A program made the position numbers and the translations under genes. DNA of 64,000 nucleotides, taken from Leifsonia sp. Leaf264 (GTDB lineage: Bacteria > Actinomycetota > Actinomycetes > Actinomycetales > Microbacteriaceae). The notes under the pieces were generated by a model. The model saw nothing but the letters and a program-made list of their open reading frames with translations. It was not told the origin of the DNA and ran no database searches. How positions within the stretch are numbered: position 1 is the first letter of the stretch; each line of letters opens with the position of its first letter. The DNA lies in the NCBI RefSeq assembly GCF_001422325.1, contig NZ_LMMR01000005.1, positions 124,001 to 188,000 of the forward strand, in the 5' to 3' direction. Positions 25,646 through 34,492 of this stretch are shown here, one piece after another.

Positions 25646-26143
25646 TCAGCGCTTGGCGAGAGTTCCGGCGGGGAGTTTCGGGGACGGTCCAGGCCAGGTT
25701 CCCAGCTTGTCCATGCTGTTCAGCTGGTCAGGCGCGATGAAGATGACCAGCGGGTCCGGGTCCTTGGCCGGTTCGACCCATCCTCCGTCGGCGAGAGCGT
25801 CGGCGATGTTGAAGTCACCGTCGGCTCCGGGGACGACTGTGAGGATCAGCCCCTGGTCGGGCTTCGTGTCGTCGACGGACCATGCGAGCTTCAACAGGTA
25901 CTCGGCGAACTGTTCAGGCTTCTGGACGGTGTACCCGTCTTCGATGAATGCTGTGACAGCGATGTCGTGCCCGTCACCGAATGTTTCCACGTCCACTGAT
26001 GTGGATCTGAGACCGGCGATGCCTGCGAGTGCGTCGCCGGCCGCGACTGCTGTCCCGTTCGACCCGGATGGCGTACATCCCGTCAGCGCGATCAGCAGGG
26101 CTGCACCTGCAACGGCTGCCGCGATTCTGCCGGCGGATCTCAT
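25646..26143 (-). CDS. Lipoprotein, 165 aa, unknown
   Basis: Starts MRSAGRIAAAVAGAALLIAL followed by TGC, a clear lipobox. The mature part is Asp-rich (AWSVDDTKPDQGLILTVVPG, then IADALADGGWVEPAKDPDPL). ATG at 26143 overlaps the stop of the 26140 gene. It is downstream of a small acidic protein in a two-gene run. Confidence 0.75.
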   Translation of the reverse strand: MRSAGRIAAAVAGAALLIALTGCTPSGSNGTAVAAGDALAGIAGLRSTSVDVETFGDGHDIAVTAFIEDGYTVQKPEQFAEYLLKLAWSVDDTKPDQGLILTVVPGADGDFNIADALADGGWVEPAKDPDPLVIFIAPDQLNSMDKLGTWPGPSPKLPAGTLAKR

Positions 26144-26556
26144 GCCGCCGCCTTCGAGATGCTTCGAGGGCCCCACCCGAGCCTGCTGATTTCGTCTGCT
26201 GCTGCCAGGAAGATGCTGTCTGGTGCGGCGCTGGCGCCGACCGTGGAGGTCGCCAGCAACGACGATGTGAGCGAGCCGGCCAGATCATCCCGCGCCTGCG
26301 GCGTGGTGACGATCCGGGTGGGTGACCTCCCCCAGCCTGCGGCACTGACGGCGCCGGCGATCCGGCGGAACTGGCGTCGCTCATGCTCCGGGATGTCGAT
26401 CCATTCCAGTTCGCCGCCCTGGGATGAGTGCAGCTGCACAGCGAGCTCCTCCATCTGTTCGATGGTGGGTTCGGCGATGTCTGGCGTGGCGGTGAACAGG
26501 GCGATGATCTCGTCGATCGGGTCGTCGAGGTCTGAGAGGTCGGCTACGGAAGTCAT
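26140..26556 (-). CDS. Hypothetical protein, 138 aa
   Basis: Unknown, soluble, helical. Starts MTSVADLSDLDDPIDEIIAL; the middle has IPEHERRQFRRIAGAVSAAG and the C-terminal half LAAADEISRLGWGPRSISKA. Its ATG is exactly 8 nt after a class A motif that has a GAATCC box. Overlaps the following lipoprotein by ATGA. Confidence 0.6.
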   Translation of the reverse strand: MTSVADLSDLDDPIDEIIALFTATPDIAEPTIEQMEELAVQLHSSQGGELEWIDIPEHERRQFRRIAGAVSAAGWGRSPTRIVTTPQARDDLAGSLTSSLLATSTVGASAAPDSIFLAAADEISRLGWGPRSISKAAA

Positions 26557-26564
26557 GAAGCTCT

Positions 26565-26574
26565 CATGTGCGGA
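26565..26574 (-). promoter_or_regulatory. Class A motif before 26556
   Basis: TCCGCACATG; CATG is 8 nt from the ATG at 26556. GAATCC lies 8 bp upstream of CCGC. Confidence 0.6.
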
Positions 26575-26592
26575 CTGATGAGGATTCGTCTG

Positions 26593-26787
26593 TCACCGCT
26601 CGAGCGCGGTGGCGAGAGCTGCAGCGGCGATGCGTCGTCCTTCCACGCGCTGCAGGTACCGTTTCCGCTGCCAACCGCGGGGTGTGCGGAACTCCATCGT
26701 CTTCACCGCTCGGGTCAGGGCCCGGTTCGCGTTCCTGTGGGCGTTGTCGACGGCGGGGTCGCCGGTCTTCTCATCGAGAAGCTTCAT
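26593..26787 (-). CDS. Small basic protein, 64 aa, unknown
   Basis: Starts MKLLDEKTGDPAVDNAHRNA with an AAGGAAC ribosome site. Rich in Arg and Lys (TPRGWQRKRYLQRVEGRR). Possible nucleic-acid binding; unrecognised. It is short but has good third-position GC and its own sigma-28-like promoter. Confidence 0.5.
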   Translation of the reverse strand: MKLLDEKTGDPAVDNAHRNANRALTRAVKTMEFRTPRGWQRKRYLQRVEGRRIAAAALATALER

Positions 26788-26855
26788 GGGTGGTCAGGTT
26801 CCTTCCGGGCGGTCCCCGGGCGGGGCGGTAAGCCTCCGCCTCGGGTCAGCAGGAA

Positions 26856-26884
26856 CTATCGGCTGTCGCGGCCGGGGTGTCAGC
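26856..26884 (-). promoter_or_regulatory. Sigma-28-like promoter before 26787
   Basis: Minus strand GCTGAC (26884-26879), 15 bp, GCCGATAG (26863-26856); 68 nt before the ATG. Confidence 0.55.
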
Positions 26885-26888
26885 GGAA

Positions 26889-29800
26889 TCAGGCAGCGGC
26901 CAGCTGCCTTTCTGCTGCGTCGTTGATCGCCGCTTCCACGGTGGCGAGAGCCAGCTCGGCTGCGAGGAGTTCGTCCTCCTTCTCGAACACCGCTGCGGCT
27001 GCGATCTGCGCGGCGTCGGCTGCTGCGACCGTGTCGGCGGCAGCCTGGGCACGGAACCGGGCTGCGGCGTCGGCGAGGCTGTCGAGCCAGGCGGTCAGGC
27101 GCGTTTCCAGGATCGCGGCGATCTTGTCGTGGTCGCGGCGGAGTTCCGCCTTCGTGAATGTGATCGTGTGGGCTGTGCTGTACGCGCTGTACCCGACGAT
27201 GACGCGCGGGTCCTCGTTCCAACGCTTCTCCGCACGGACCCGCAAGCCACGCCATCCGGTCGCTCCGATGAAGTCGGAGAACATCTGACGGACCACCGAC
27301 TGCAGACGGGCGTTGTCGGCCGTGTTGGGTGGTGTGACAGCGGCGAGGATGTCCTCGGCGTCGTTCGCCATCCGGGTTCGCTCCCGCGCTTCACGGGTGG
27401 CGCGCTCAGCTTCCTGGCGGAGAGCGTTGACGCCTCGGAGCCAAACAGCACGGACGGTGCGGAGCCGGCGGACCTCGCCGGCGAGTTCGGCTTGGCGCAT
27501 CAGTTCCGGGTTGCCGGCGGCGATCGCCGTCACTTCAGCGAAGTTCAGCACCGCTTCGGACACGTCGTCGATCTCGCGGCTGGTGGCTCCGGCGATCATC
27601 TGGGAGATGAACCGCTGCTTCCGGGTGAGCGCCTGCCAGATGTACGAGTCGAAGGACCCTTCGGTGATGTACCGGTAGATCTCCACCTGCCGGGACAGGT
27701 TCTTCGGGCGGAGGGCGCGGCCTTCACGCTGCTCGATGTCGCTGGGGCGCCACGGAGCGTCAGCGTGGTGGAGGTAGGCGAGGCGGGTCTGGATGTTCGT
27801 TCCGACTCCGACCTTCTCGGTGGATCCGATGAGGACGGACACGGCACCTTCTCGGCACTGTGCGAACAGGTGGGCGCGGGCCTTGTCGGTGGCGGCTTCG
27901 TGGATGAAGCGGACCTTGTCGGCGGGGACGCCGCGCATGGCGAGCATCAGCCGGAGACGGCCGTAGGACTGGTTCTCGTTCGGGCGGGGCGTTCCGAGGT
28001 CGCACAGCACCAGCTGGAACGCTCCGGTGACGGGCGAGTTGCCGAAAGTCCGGTCCTTGTCGCGGTGGTGGAGCCGGGCGACGTTGTCGGCGATCGCGGT
28101 CAGTTTCGTGGAGTCTTCGTCGAGGTTGACGAGGCGGGGGTCGAGGGCGACTTTCCGGCCGTCGTTGCAGACCATCAGCATGTTGTCGAACACACTGCCG
28201 ATCTGACGCTTCACTCCGTTGCGGATGTCGTCGGAGCGTTCCGCGAGCTCGCGGACGAACGCAGCCTGGTTGTCCGACTGCAGCGAGACGATGTTCTCCC
28301 AGGTGGCGTCCGGGCGTTCCAGGCCGATCTTGTCGGCGGTGAGCAGGTCAGCGGACTCGGCGAGCATCGTGGAGAGCTCCGGGACGTTCTGCATGACGGA
28401 GGGACGGCGGTACATCCGGAACGAGGACCCGTCGGGGGTGACCTCCACACGGGTTTCGTAGCGGACGAACGTGGCAGCCCACTCATCGAACGATGCGACG
28501 CCCGCCTCTTCCAGACGGTTAGGTTGGAGGTACTTCTGCCAGACGTACGTCTCCGCGAGGGTGTTCGTCCACGGGGTGCCGGTGAACAACGCGACGATCG
28601 GCTTGCCGGGGTACCGGTTCGCGAGGGTGTCGATCTTCAGCAGCAGGTCGGTGGCGCGCTTCGATGAGCCGAGGGAGAACCCTTCAGCGCGGGTGGCGAC
28701 AGCCAGACGCTTCGCGTAGTGGGCTTCGTCGTAGCTGATGTGGTCCACGCCGAGCAGCTCGAAGGTGATCTGGTCCCGGTCGGTGACCTTGTCGCGGAGC
28801 TCAGCAACACGGTTGCCGAGCTTCCGGATCTGCGCGGCGACGTTCTTCGCGCCGGCTGCGGAGCTGTTCTTCTCCATCAGGTGCCAACGGAGGTCAGCCT
28901 GCTGTCCGGCGACCCAGTCCTCTTCCACCTGCGGGTCGACACCGATGGAGGTGAACGCCTGGTGGGTCATGACCACGGCGTCCCAATCGCCGGTGGCGCA
29001 GCGTGCAGCGAACAGACGGCGTGCGTCTTTCGCGAGGTCGTCCTTGGATGCGATCAGGAACCGGGCGGCAGGGTACGCCTGCTGCGCTTCGCGGGTGATC
29101 TGGTCCAGCAGGTGGTTGGGGACGACGATCATCGGCTTGTTGGCGAGGCCGAGGCGGCGAAGGGTGAGGGCCCCACCGATCATTGAGAGCGTCTTGCCGG
29201 AACCGACGGGGTGGCCGACGAGGACACGGTCCTGCGACACGACACGGTCGATCGCGTCCCGCTGCCACGACCACAGCTCGATGCTGTCGTCCATGCCGGG
29301 GAACGTCAGGTAGGAACCGTCGCCGCGGCGGACGACGTGGGAGTTGAACCGACGGTTGTACTCGGCGACGATCCGGTCGGATCGTTCCTGGTCCTCCCAC
29401 ACCCAGGTGGCGAAGTGCTCCTGGATCTTGCGGAGCTTCTCCTCGGCGGCGAGCGTCTCCACCTGGTTCCGGATGCGCTTCGTCCCGTTGACGGTCACCT
29501 TGTCGTCGTAGACGACCGGGGACTTGCCGTTCAGGCCGCATTCCAGCAGGCGGGTCGCCTGAACGCGGGTGGTTCCGTACTCCAGGGCAGCCTGGTAGTT
29601 GACGCCGCCGTCCACTTCCCACAGCGCCGCTGCGGGGGTGTGGGTGACGGTCGCCCAGCCGTGGAACAGGTACTTCGCGAAAGCTTCGACGTCGGAGGCG
29701 GGGATCCATGTGACGCCCAGCTGGACGCGGATGTCGAACGGGCCGAGCACGGCGGGAACGACCTCGGTGAGAGCGTCGACGTTCCTCTGGAACACCGGGT

Positions 29801-31571
29801 CTGTCTCCGCTGCAGTGCGGGCGGCGGCGAGCTTGTCGCGGACGTTGCCGGTCAGGTAGTCGCGGGCGGTGACATATGCGCCGGCGGTGGGGTCGTTGAA
29901 GATCAGGCCGGCGAGAGCGCTGACCGCTTCAGCTGCCGAGGGAAGGCCGAGCAGCTCGGCGGTGCGGTCCAGATCCACCCGGCCGGTCTCGCCGAGGGTG
30001 ACAGCGAGAGCTTCCTGGGGTGTGGCTGCCGTCTCCGTCTTCACGGGGCGGTGGGTGACCCGGCGGAGCAGGATCGGGGCAGGCGCAGCCTCGCCGGTGT
30101 CCTGGTCGAACCGTTCCAGCGCGAACGCGACTGCGGCGTCCGGGTCTCGGCGGAACCCGCCCATGGTGGGACGGACCCACGTCTGGGAGAACTCGCCGGT
30201 TTCCGGGTCGACCGCTCCGATGCGGAGCTCGCCGCGGTTCAACGGTCCGAACGCAGCACGGTAGGACTCGTACAGATCAAGGGTGCGGCTGCGAGTGTCG
30301 GCGATGGCCTCGTCGGGAAGGTCGAGGTTCGCTTCCATGCTGATGAGGTCGAGGGCAGCGTCGCGGAGGCCGATCAGGTGGGTGAGCTCCGCTGCAGCCC
30401 GTGCGACGGGGGTCGCGGCGCCGTTGATGACACGGTGCACCTTCCCGTCGATCAGGTGGAAGGAGCCCTCCTTGCGGCCGACAGGGTCGGTGAGCACCAC
30501 ATCGTCGAGCGGGTCGGTGATCTCCACGACCGGCTCAACGGTGATCATCTGGCGGGCTGCGTTCCCGGCTGCGACGATGGCGGTGTCGATGTCGTCGGCG
30601 CGGACGTCCAGCGGGACCTGCGACCAGTTGGTTGCGGTCAGGGTTCCGGCGACGCAGCCGGGGTTCTCCTTCCAGAAGGAGGAGATGTCGACGCTGTGGA
30701 ATCCGGTGCGGACGGTGTAGGAGTCGTCGCCCCAGAAGTCCTGGTTGTAGAGGCTGCCGCGGTTCACCTTGGCGGGCTTCCAGCCGGTGACGGTTCGGGC
30801 GCCGCCGCGGCGTCGGAGGACGATGATGTCGGCGACAACCTTCGTGCCGGTGAACGCTCCGCTGGGGAGACGGATGGCGGTGACGAGGTCGGCGTTCTGC
30901 TGGAGGAGTTCCAGGTTGGCGGGGGTGTCGAGGACGTGGCGGCTGGTGGCGGCGATGACGTATCCGCCGGGTTTGACGGCGTCGAGGGCGCGGACCAGGA
31001 AGTAGGAGTGCAGGTTGGGTGCGTCGTAGGTGGGGTCGAAGACGCCGGTGTGGGAGAACGGGACGTTCCCGATGACGGCGTCGAACCCGCCGGCCTTGAA
31101 GACCACCTTCTCCAACGGCTTGTTGATGATCGTGGCGTCCGGGTTCAGCGCGGCGGCGATGCGTGACGCGACCGGGTCGATCTCCACACCGGTCCAGTCG
31201 ACATCCCAGGAGGTCGGGATGGCGGACATGAAAGCACCCGATCCGCAGCCGGGTTCCAGGATCCGGCCGCCGGTGAATCCGGTGGCGGCGAGGAGGGAGA
31301 AGACGGTGTCGGCGACCAACGAACCGGTGTAGAAGGACGTGTCGACGACGGTGCGGACGACGTCCAGTTCAGCTTCGGGGACGAACACGTCGATCAGGTC
31401 GGCCACTTTCGCCCAGCCGCCTTCCGGTCGCATCGCGAGAGCCGGAGAGAGCGGGCCCCAGCCGGGCCAGGCTGACAGAGCGGCGCGCTGCTCCTCGGTC
31501 GGGTTTCCTTCCAGAGTCGACAAGGCATGGAGCGCGTCGATAGCGATCTTGGGAAGGGAGGCGCTGGTCAC
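26889..31571 (-). CDS. Large DNA methyltransferase-helicase (plasmid/phage type)
   Basis: About 1560 residues. N-terminal N6-adenine methyltransferase domain: ILEPGCGSGAF (about 104-114) and a catalytic NVPF (about 169-172, in place of NPPY). A long middle region leads to an SF2 helicase: Walker A PVGSGKT (about 790), DEAH box (about 947), ALFTGTPWTN, then QREGRALRP (about 1282). It belongs to the DarB-like methyltransferase-helicase group common on large plasmids and phages, proposed to act in antirestriction or DNA modification. GTG at 31571 was chosen because the longer frame crosses the class A motif and the toxin-antitoxin promoter. Confidence 0.85.
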   Translation of the reverse strand: MTSASLPKIAIDALHALSTLEGNPTEEQRAALSAWPGWGPLSPALAMRPEGGWAKVADLIDVFVPEAELDVVRTVVDTSFYTGSLVADTVFSLLAATGFTGGRILEPGCGSGAFMSAIPTSWDVDWTGVEIDPVASRIAAALNPDATIINKPLEKVVFKAGGFDAVIGNVPFSHTGVFDPTYDAPNLHSYFLVRALDAVKPGGYVIAATSRHVLDTPANLELLQQNADLVTAIRLPSGAFTGTKVVADIIVLRRRGGARTVTGWKPAKVNRGSLYNQDFWGDDSYTVRTGFHSVDISSFWKENPGCVAGTLTATNWSQVPLDVRADDIDTAIVAAGNAARQMITVEPVVEITDPLDDVVLTDPVGRKEGSFHLIDGKVHRVINGAATPVARAAAELTHLIGLRDAALDLISMEANLDLPDEAIADTRSRTLDLYESYRAAFGPLNRGELRIGAVDPETGEFSQTWVRPTMGGFRRDPDAAVAFALERFDQDTGEAAPAPILLRRVTHRPVKTETAATPQEALAVTLGETGRVDLDRTAELLGLPSAAEAVSALAGLIFNDPTAGAYVTARDYLTGNVRDKLAAARTAAETDPVFQRNVDALTEVVPAVLGPFDIRVQLGVTWIPASDVEAFAKYLFHGWATVTHTPAAALWEVDGGVNYQAALEYGTTRVQATRLLECGLNGKSPVVYDDKVTVNGTKRIRNQVETLAAEEKLRKIQEHFATWVWEDQERSDRIVAEYNRRFNSHVVRRGDGSYLTFPGMDDSIELWSWQRDAIDRVVSQDRVLVGHPVGSGKTLSMIGGALTLRRLGLANKPMIVVPNHLLDQITREAQQAYPAARFLIASKDDLAKDARRLFAARCATGDWDAVVMTHQAFTSIGVDPQVEEDWVAGQQADLRWHLMEKNSSAAGAKNVAAQIRKLGNRVAELRDKVTDRDQITFELLGVDHISYDEAHYAKRLAVATRAEGFSLGSSKRATDLLLKIDTLANRYPGKPIVALFTGTPWTNTLAETYVWQKYLQPNRLEEAGVASFDEWAATFVRYETRVEVTPDGSSFRMYRRPSVMQNVPELSTMLAESADLLTADKIGLERPDATWENIVSLQSDNQAAFVRELAERSDDIRNGVKRQIGSVFDNMLMVCNDGRKVALDPRLVNLDEDSTKLTAIADNVARLHHRDKDRTFGNSPVTGAFQLVLCDLGTPRPNENQSYGRLRLMLAMRGVPADKVRFIHEAATDKARAHLFAQCREGAVSVLIGSTEKVGVGTNIQTRLAYLHHADAPWRPSDIEQREGRALRPKNLSRQVEIYRYITEGSFDSYIWQALTRKQRFISQMIAGATSREIDDVSEAVLNFAEVTAIAAGNPELMRQAELAGEVRRLRTVRAVWLRGVNALRQEAERATREARERTRMANDAEDILAAVTPPNTADNARLQSVVRQMFSDFIGATGWRGLRVRAEKRWNEDPRVIVGYSAYSTAHTITFTKAELRRDHDKIAAILETRLTAWLDSLADAAARFRAQAAADTVAAADAAQIAAAAVFEKEDELLAAELALATVEAAINDAAERQLAAA

Positions 31572-31633
31572 AAGCTGTCCGATCTGGAAGGTGGGGTTCG
31601 CAGGGTCACAGCTGCGATTTGATTCCCCTCCTA

Positions 31634-31643
31634 CATGCGCGGA
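31634..31643 (-). promoter_or_regulatory. Class A motif before 31571
   Basis: TCCGCGCATG with AGATCC 8 bp upstream of CCGC, 62 nt before the chosen GTG; CATG is followed at once by TAG and GGAGGGG. Confidence 0.55.
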
Positions 31644-31685
31644 CGGCCTCGGATCTGCCGAGTGTCGCGGAATCAGTTCGGAGGC

Positions 31686-31708
31686 GTACATGTTGTACAG
31701 GACGTACA
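31686..31708. promoter_or_regulatory. Operator repeats of the toxin-antitoxin locus
   Basis: Three GTACA repeats at 9-bp spacing (31686, 31695, 31704), including TGTACA at 31694-31699. TGTACA is the core bound by YefM/Phd-type antitoxins, and the repeats overlap the -35 box. Confidence 0.55.
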
Positions 31709-31721
31709 CGACGATTAGGAT
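31693..31721 (+). promoter_or_regulatory. Leaderless promoter of toxin-antitoxin locus
   Basis: TTGTAC (31693-31698), 17 bp, TAGGAT (31716-31721), then 6 nt to the antitoxin ATG at 31728. The mRNA probably starts at or near the ATG. Confidence 0.65.
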
Positions 31722-31727
31722 CGAGTC

Positions 31728-32153
31728 ATGCCCAACGCCTCCCCTGTCCAGCGATATGACACGGCATCCGCCGCGCGCGCAGCCTTCAAAGACGTCCTCG
31801 ACGTCGCCCAGATCGGCGCGTTGGTGACTGTCAGGCGGGAAGACTTCAGCGCCGCGGTCGTCCCTGCTCAGCAGTTCCGCGTTCACCTGGCTGGGACGGT
31901 CAATCCCGATGTGCGGGTAGCTCAGGAAGACAACGGCAGGTGGTCGGCGATCATGGACGGCCGCGGATTCGCCTCCGACGGCGCCACCCTCGACGCTGCG
32001 CTAGACGACCTCGCCGACTCGCTCCGGGAATACGAAGCCGAATGGACTCAGCACTGGGCTTCCGCGCCGAACCATCAGCAGAACTGGGCTCTGGTGCAAC
32101 TGGTCGGCCTGTCCACCGATGCGCAGCTGCGGGAGTGGCTGGACCCGAGTTGA
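31728..32153 (+). CDS. Phd/YefM-type antitoxin, 141 aa
   Basis: Matches the actinobacterial 'prevent-host-death' antitoxins that carry a longer C-terminal half: YDTASAARAAFKDVLDVAQI at the N-terminus (DNA-binding), then a HicB-like stretch (WSAIMDGRGFASDGATLDAA) and ALVQLVGLS...REWLDPS near the end. It should bind and neutralise the toxin next door and repress the operon through the TGTACA repeats. The stop TGA overlaps the next start (TTGA). A leaderless promoter precedes it. Confidence 0.75.
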   Translation: MPNASPVQRYDTASAARAAFKDVLDVAQIGALVTVRREDFSAAVVPAQQFRVHLAGTVNPDVRVAQEDNGRWSAIMDGRGFASDGATLDAALDDLADSLREYEAEWTQHWASAPNHQQNWALVQLVGLSTDAQLREWLDPS

Positions 32154-32587
32154 GCCGATGGCCGGCGGCGAACCGTCAGCATCACGACACGTTCTGCGTC
32201 ACAGAGAAGTGGCAGGTGGTGAACGACGCCACCGGTAAGGCTGTTGGCCATCACCTCACCTACAAACTTCCTCTCGACGACGGCCGCGTCCTCCGCACAA
32301 GGATCAGCACCCCAGTCGACAAGAGCACCTACGGGGACAGCCTCTGGTCGGCGATCCTCCGAGACCAGCTCGAGGTGACCGCTGATGTGTTCTGGGGCTG
32401 CGTGAACGATGGGACTCTTCCTGTCCGGAGCGCCCCCAAAGCGGCCCCGACGAAGGCGCTCCCCTTGGGGCTCATCCGACAGCTGCAGAAGACTGGGCTG
32501 AGCGCAGAGGACGCCGCGAAGCTGAGCGTGGAGCAGGCTGGGGTCGTCATCGCCGCGTACTGGGAAGGGGTTGCCGGTGCCGAGTAA
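32150..32587 (+). CDS. Toxin of the Phd-type pair, 145 aa
   Basis: TTG start at 32150, overlapping the antitoxin stop. Residues 12-80 (DTFCVTEKWQVVNDATGKAV, then HHLTYKLPLDDGRVLRTRIS, then YGDSLWSAILRDQL) match actinobacterial toxins annotated as cytotoxic translational repressors that pair with long Phd-like antitoxins. An additional C-terminal helical region is present (LIRQLQKTGLSAEDAAKLSV). Not similar to RelE by eye. Inhibition of growth is inferred from the pairing. Confidence 0.65.
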   Translation: MSRWPAANRQHHDTFCVTEKWQVVNDATGKAVGHHLTYKLPLDDGRVLRTRISTPVDKSTYGDSLWSAILRDQLEVTADVFWGCVNDGTLPVRSAPKAAPTKALPLGLIRQLQKTGLSAEDAAKLSVEQAGVVIAAYWEGVAGAE

Positions 32588-33365
32588 ATGTCTCGCTCTC
32601 GCACTCGTCTCGTTCGCTGCGCTCGGGGCATTGGTCCTGTCCGGATGCTCGGCACCTGAGAAGGCTGCCGGCGGCTGCGCGCTGACGGCAGGGAGCAACG
32701 ACTGGGCATCACTGGTTCCGGAAGCCCGCCCGTACACGGACCGGTATCTGGAGGACAACGACGTAGCCAAGGACCAGGTGTACCAGCCGGAGTTCTCATC
32801 CGGCGCGCCAGTCGAGGCTGTGCTCCAGCAGATGAGGTGCGACGTTGACGACCCGTACTTCAAAACCGCGGTGCGTGCGGCGTTCACGGAGAGTTTCGCT
32901 GACATGGACACAGGGCCCACTGCAACGGAATCAAAGGATACGAGCGGGCAGGTGGAGGGGTGCCCGCTGATCTGGGATCCGGAAGCTGCTGTACATGAGG
33001 CTGCTGAGCCGGCGGTGCCATACGTGCAGGGGTGGTTCGAGGGTCACGGCACCGACCTGACGGCCCGGGAGCAGCAGTACCGCGACGCCGCCTGGTACGA
33101 CAAGTACGGAGACGACGGAACAGCAACCAAGGAGATTGTCTCCGAGATGGGTTGCACGACACAGGAATACTCCGACCTGATCGTCGCCGAGGCGATCACG
33201 CAGGTGCTCTTCGCCGCGCAGCAGGCTGCATACGAAGCGACCAAGGCGCCGAGCTCAGGCGGTGAGGGCGGTGGCGACATCCCTGATGTGGATGTACCCG
33301 ACGTGAACCCGTTCTACTGTTCCTGGTCGTTCCGGGGTGGGTTCAACTGCGGGGTGCACGGATAG
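32577..33365 (+). CDS. Lipoprotein, unknown
   Basis: A 262-residue protein; GTG at 32577 follows AAGGGG, with TTG 32571 an alternative. The leader ALALVSFAALGALVLSGCSA has a lipobox (LSGC). The mature part has regularly spaced Cys residues (CALTAG, MRCDVDD, EGCPLIWD, MGCTTQEY) and many acidic residues, perhaps disulfide-stabilised. It overlaps the toxin gene and is carried rightward with the toxin-antitoxin locus. Unknown function. Confidence 0.7.
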   Translation: MPSKCLALALVSFAALGALVLSGCSAPEKAAGGCALTAGSNDWASLVPEARPYTDRYLEDNDVAKDQVYQPEFSSGAPVEAVLQQMRCDVDDPYFKTAVRAAFTESFADMDTGPTATESKDTSGQVEGCPLIWDPEAAVHEAAEPAVPYVQGWFEGHGTDLTAREQQYRDAAWYDKYGDDGTATKEIVSEMGCTTQEYSDLIVAEAITQVLFAAQQAAYEATKAPSSGGEGGGDIPDVDVPDVNPFYCSWSFRGGFNCGVHG

Positions 33366-33386
33366 TGCGAGCGGGCTGCCGCGAGC

Positions 33387-33908
33387 TCAGTACCCGCCGA
33401 ACGGGACCCGGTTCGCTTTCGCACCGTAACCGTCCGCGCTGAGGTCTTCCAACCATTCTTCGACCGTGCCGACGTACGGGAAGTCCTTCACACCGAATTG
33501 GCTGGCGGTGAAGTCGACCACCCATTCCTTGTCACCGCGGCGGCAGAGGACGGCGCAGTGCTGGGTGAACCACACCTGCGATTCGATCGGTTCGGTCTCG
33601 TCGGCGCCGAGCTCTTCCGGGGTGAACTGGTGGATGAGGGCTTGGGATACACGGAAGCAGTTGTTCCTGGCGTGGGACTTCACCTTCATCTTGGACAGCG
33701 GAAGGTGCACCGGGGTGCTCGCGTATCCGCTGGCGTTGTTCCGGTTCCTGATCATCAACGTGTCAGCGTGATCGGCAAGGAACTGCTGCGCGGCTTCCAA
33801 CGGTGTGCCGGCGTCGCGGGTGAGGACCAGCTCTGCATGGTGGGCGGCGCGGCCTTCGAACCGGCCGGTGGTGTCCGAGTGGAGGTTGCCGGTGCCGTCT
33901 GTGCTCAT
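33387..33908 (-). CDS. Hypothetical protein, 173 aa
   Basis: Unknown. Starts MSTDGTGNLHSDTTGRFEGR. Includes HCAVLCRRGDKEWVVDFTAS, which resembles cysteine-protease or NlpC-like folds (Cys-His-Asp motifs) without being decisive; a catalytic Cys in NNCFRVSQALIHQFTPEEL is possible. Ends in FGGY. Third gene after the exonuclease, spaced 22 nt. Confidence 0.5.
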   Translation of the reverse strand: MSTDGTGNLHSDTTGRFEGRAAHHAELVLTRDAGTPLEAAQQFLADHADTLMIRNRNNASGYASTPVHLPLSKMKVKSHARNNCFRVSQALIHQFTPEELGADETEPIESQVWFTQHCAVLCRRGDKEWVVDFTASQFGVKDFPYVGTVEEWLEDLSADGYGAKANRVPFGGY

Positions 33909-33930
33909 GCCTTGTAGGTGTGTGGCCCGG

Positions 33931-34488
33931 CTAGCGGATGCGGCGGTCTCCGAACACCCACGGGAGAAGGGCGACGATGTTGCAGCTGTCGTCGATACCG
34001 CGGTGGGCGGTTCCTTGGAATGTGAGTTCGGCACGCCGGACGGCTCCGCCCAACCCGAGACGGCGGACACCCTGTGCGTCGGAGAACGCCTGCTTGAGGT
34101 TGATGTGAGGTTGCGGGAGCGGGTTCGGCACCCGGTGGAACTGTACGTCCTTCGTCAGCTGGTTCCGGTCGTAGTCACCCCAGGAACCCCACCATTGGAC
34201 GTCATACTGCGCCACGAACTCAGCGACCGCCGCAGCCACCTCCGGGAACGTCGGCGCTGTGTCGACCTCAGCCTGCCGGATGGTGGTCAACTCCCGGCAG
34301 AAGTCAGTCAGTACCGGGTTCCGGATCGGACGGACGAACGAGGAGAACTCGGCCACGACGTTCAGGTCGGGGCCGACAACGATGCCGGGGAACTCGATGA
34401 TCTCATTCTGCTCCCGCGGGAACTCGTTGATATTCGAGCAGGTGGCCTCGAAGTCGACGATGAGACCGTTGCCGGTCGGTGCGTGCAT
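33931..34488 (-). CDS. DEDDh 3'-5' exonuclease, ERI1/RNase T-like
   Basis: A 185-residue protein with all DEDDh exonuclease positions: DFEAT (Exo I, about residue 11), WGDYDR (Exo II) and HRGIDDS (Exo III). The size and the GSWGDYDRNQL layout fit ERI1/RNase T-type exonucleases, which trim RNA or DNA 3' ends. ATG at 34488, just after the 34493 gene. In an operon with two unknown genes, so a role in nucleic-acid maintenance of the element is plausible. Confidence 0.8.
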   Translation of the reverse strand: MHAPTGNGLIVDFEATCSNINEFPREQNEIIEFPGIVVGPDLNVVAEFSSFVRPIRNPVLTDFCRELTTIRQAEVDTAPTFPEVAAAVAEFVAQYDVQWWGSWGDYDRNQLTKDVQFHRVPNPLPQPHINLKQAFSDAQGVRRLGLGGAVRRAELTFQGTAHRGIDDSCNIVALLPWVFGDRRIR

Positions 34489-34492
34489 CAGT

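Noticed and set aside
26877-31166. Long rightward frames (for example 596 and 651 codons) across the methyltransferase-helicase gene
   Set aside because: They are antisense to an unambiguous helicase-methyltransferase and have no ribosome sites or recognisable domains; typical for high-GC DNA.
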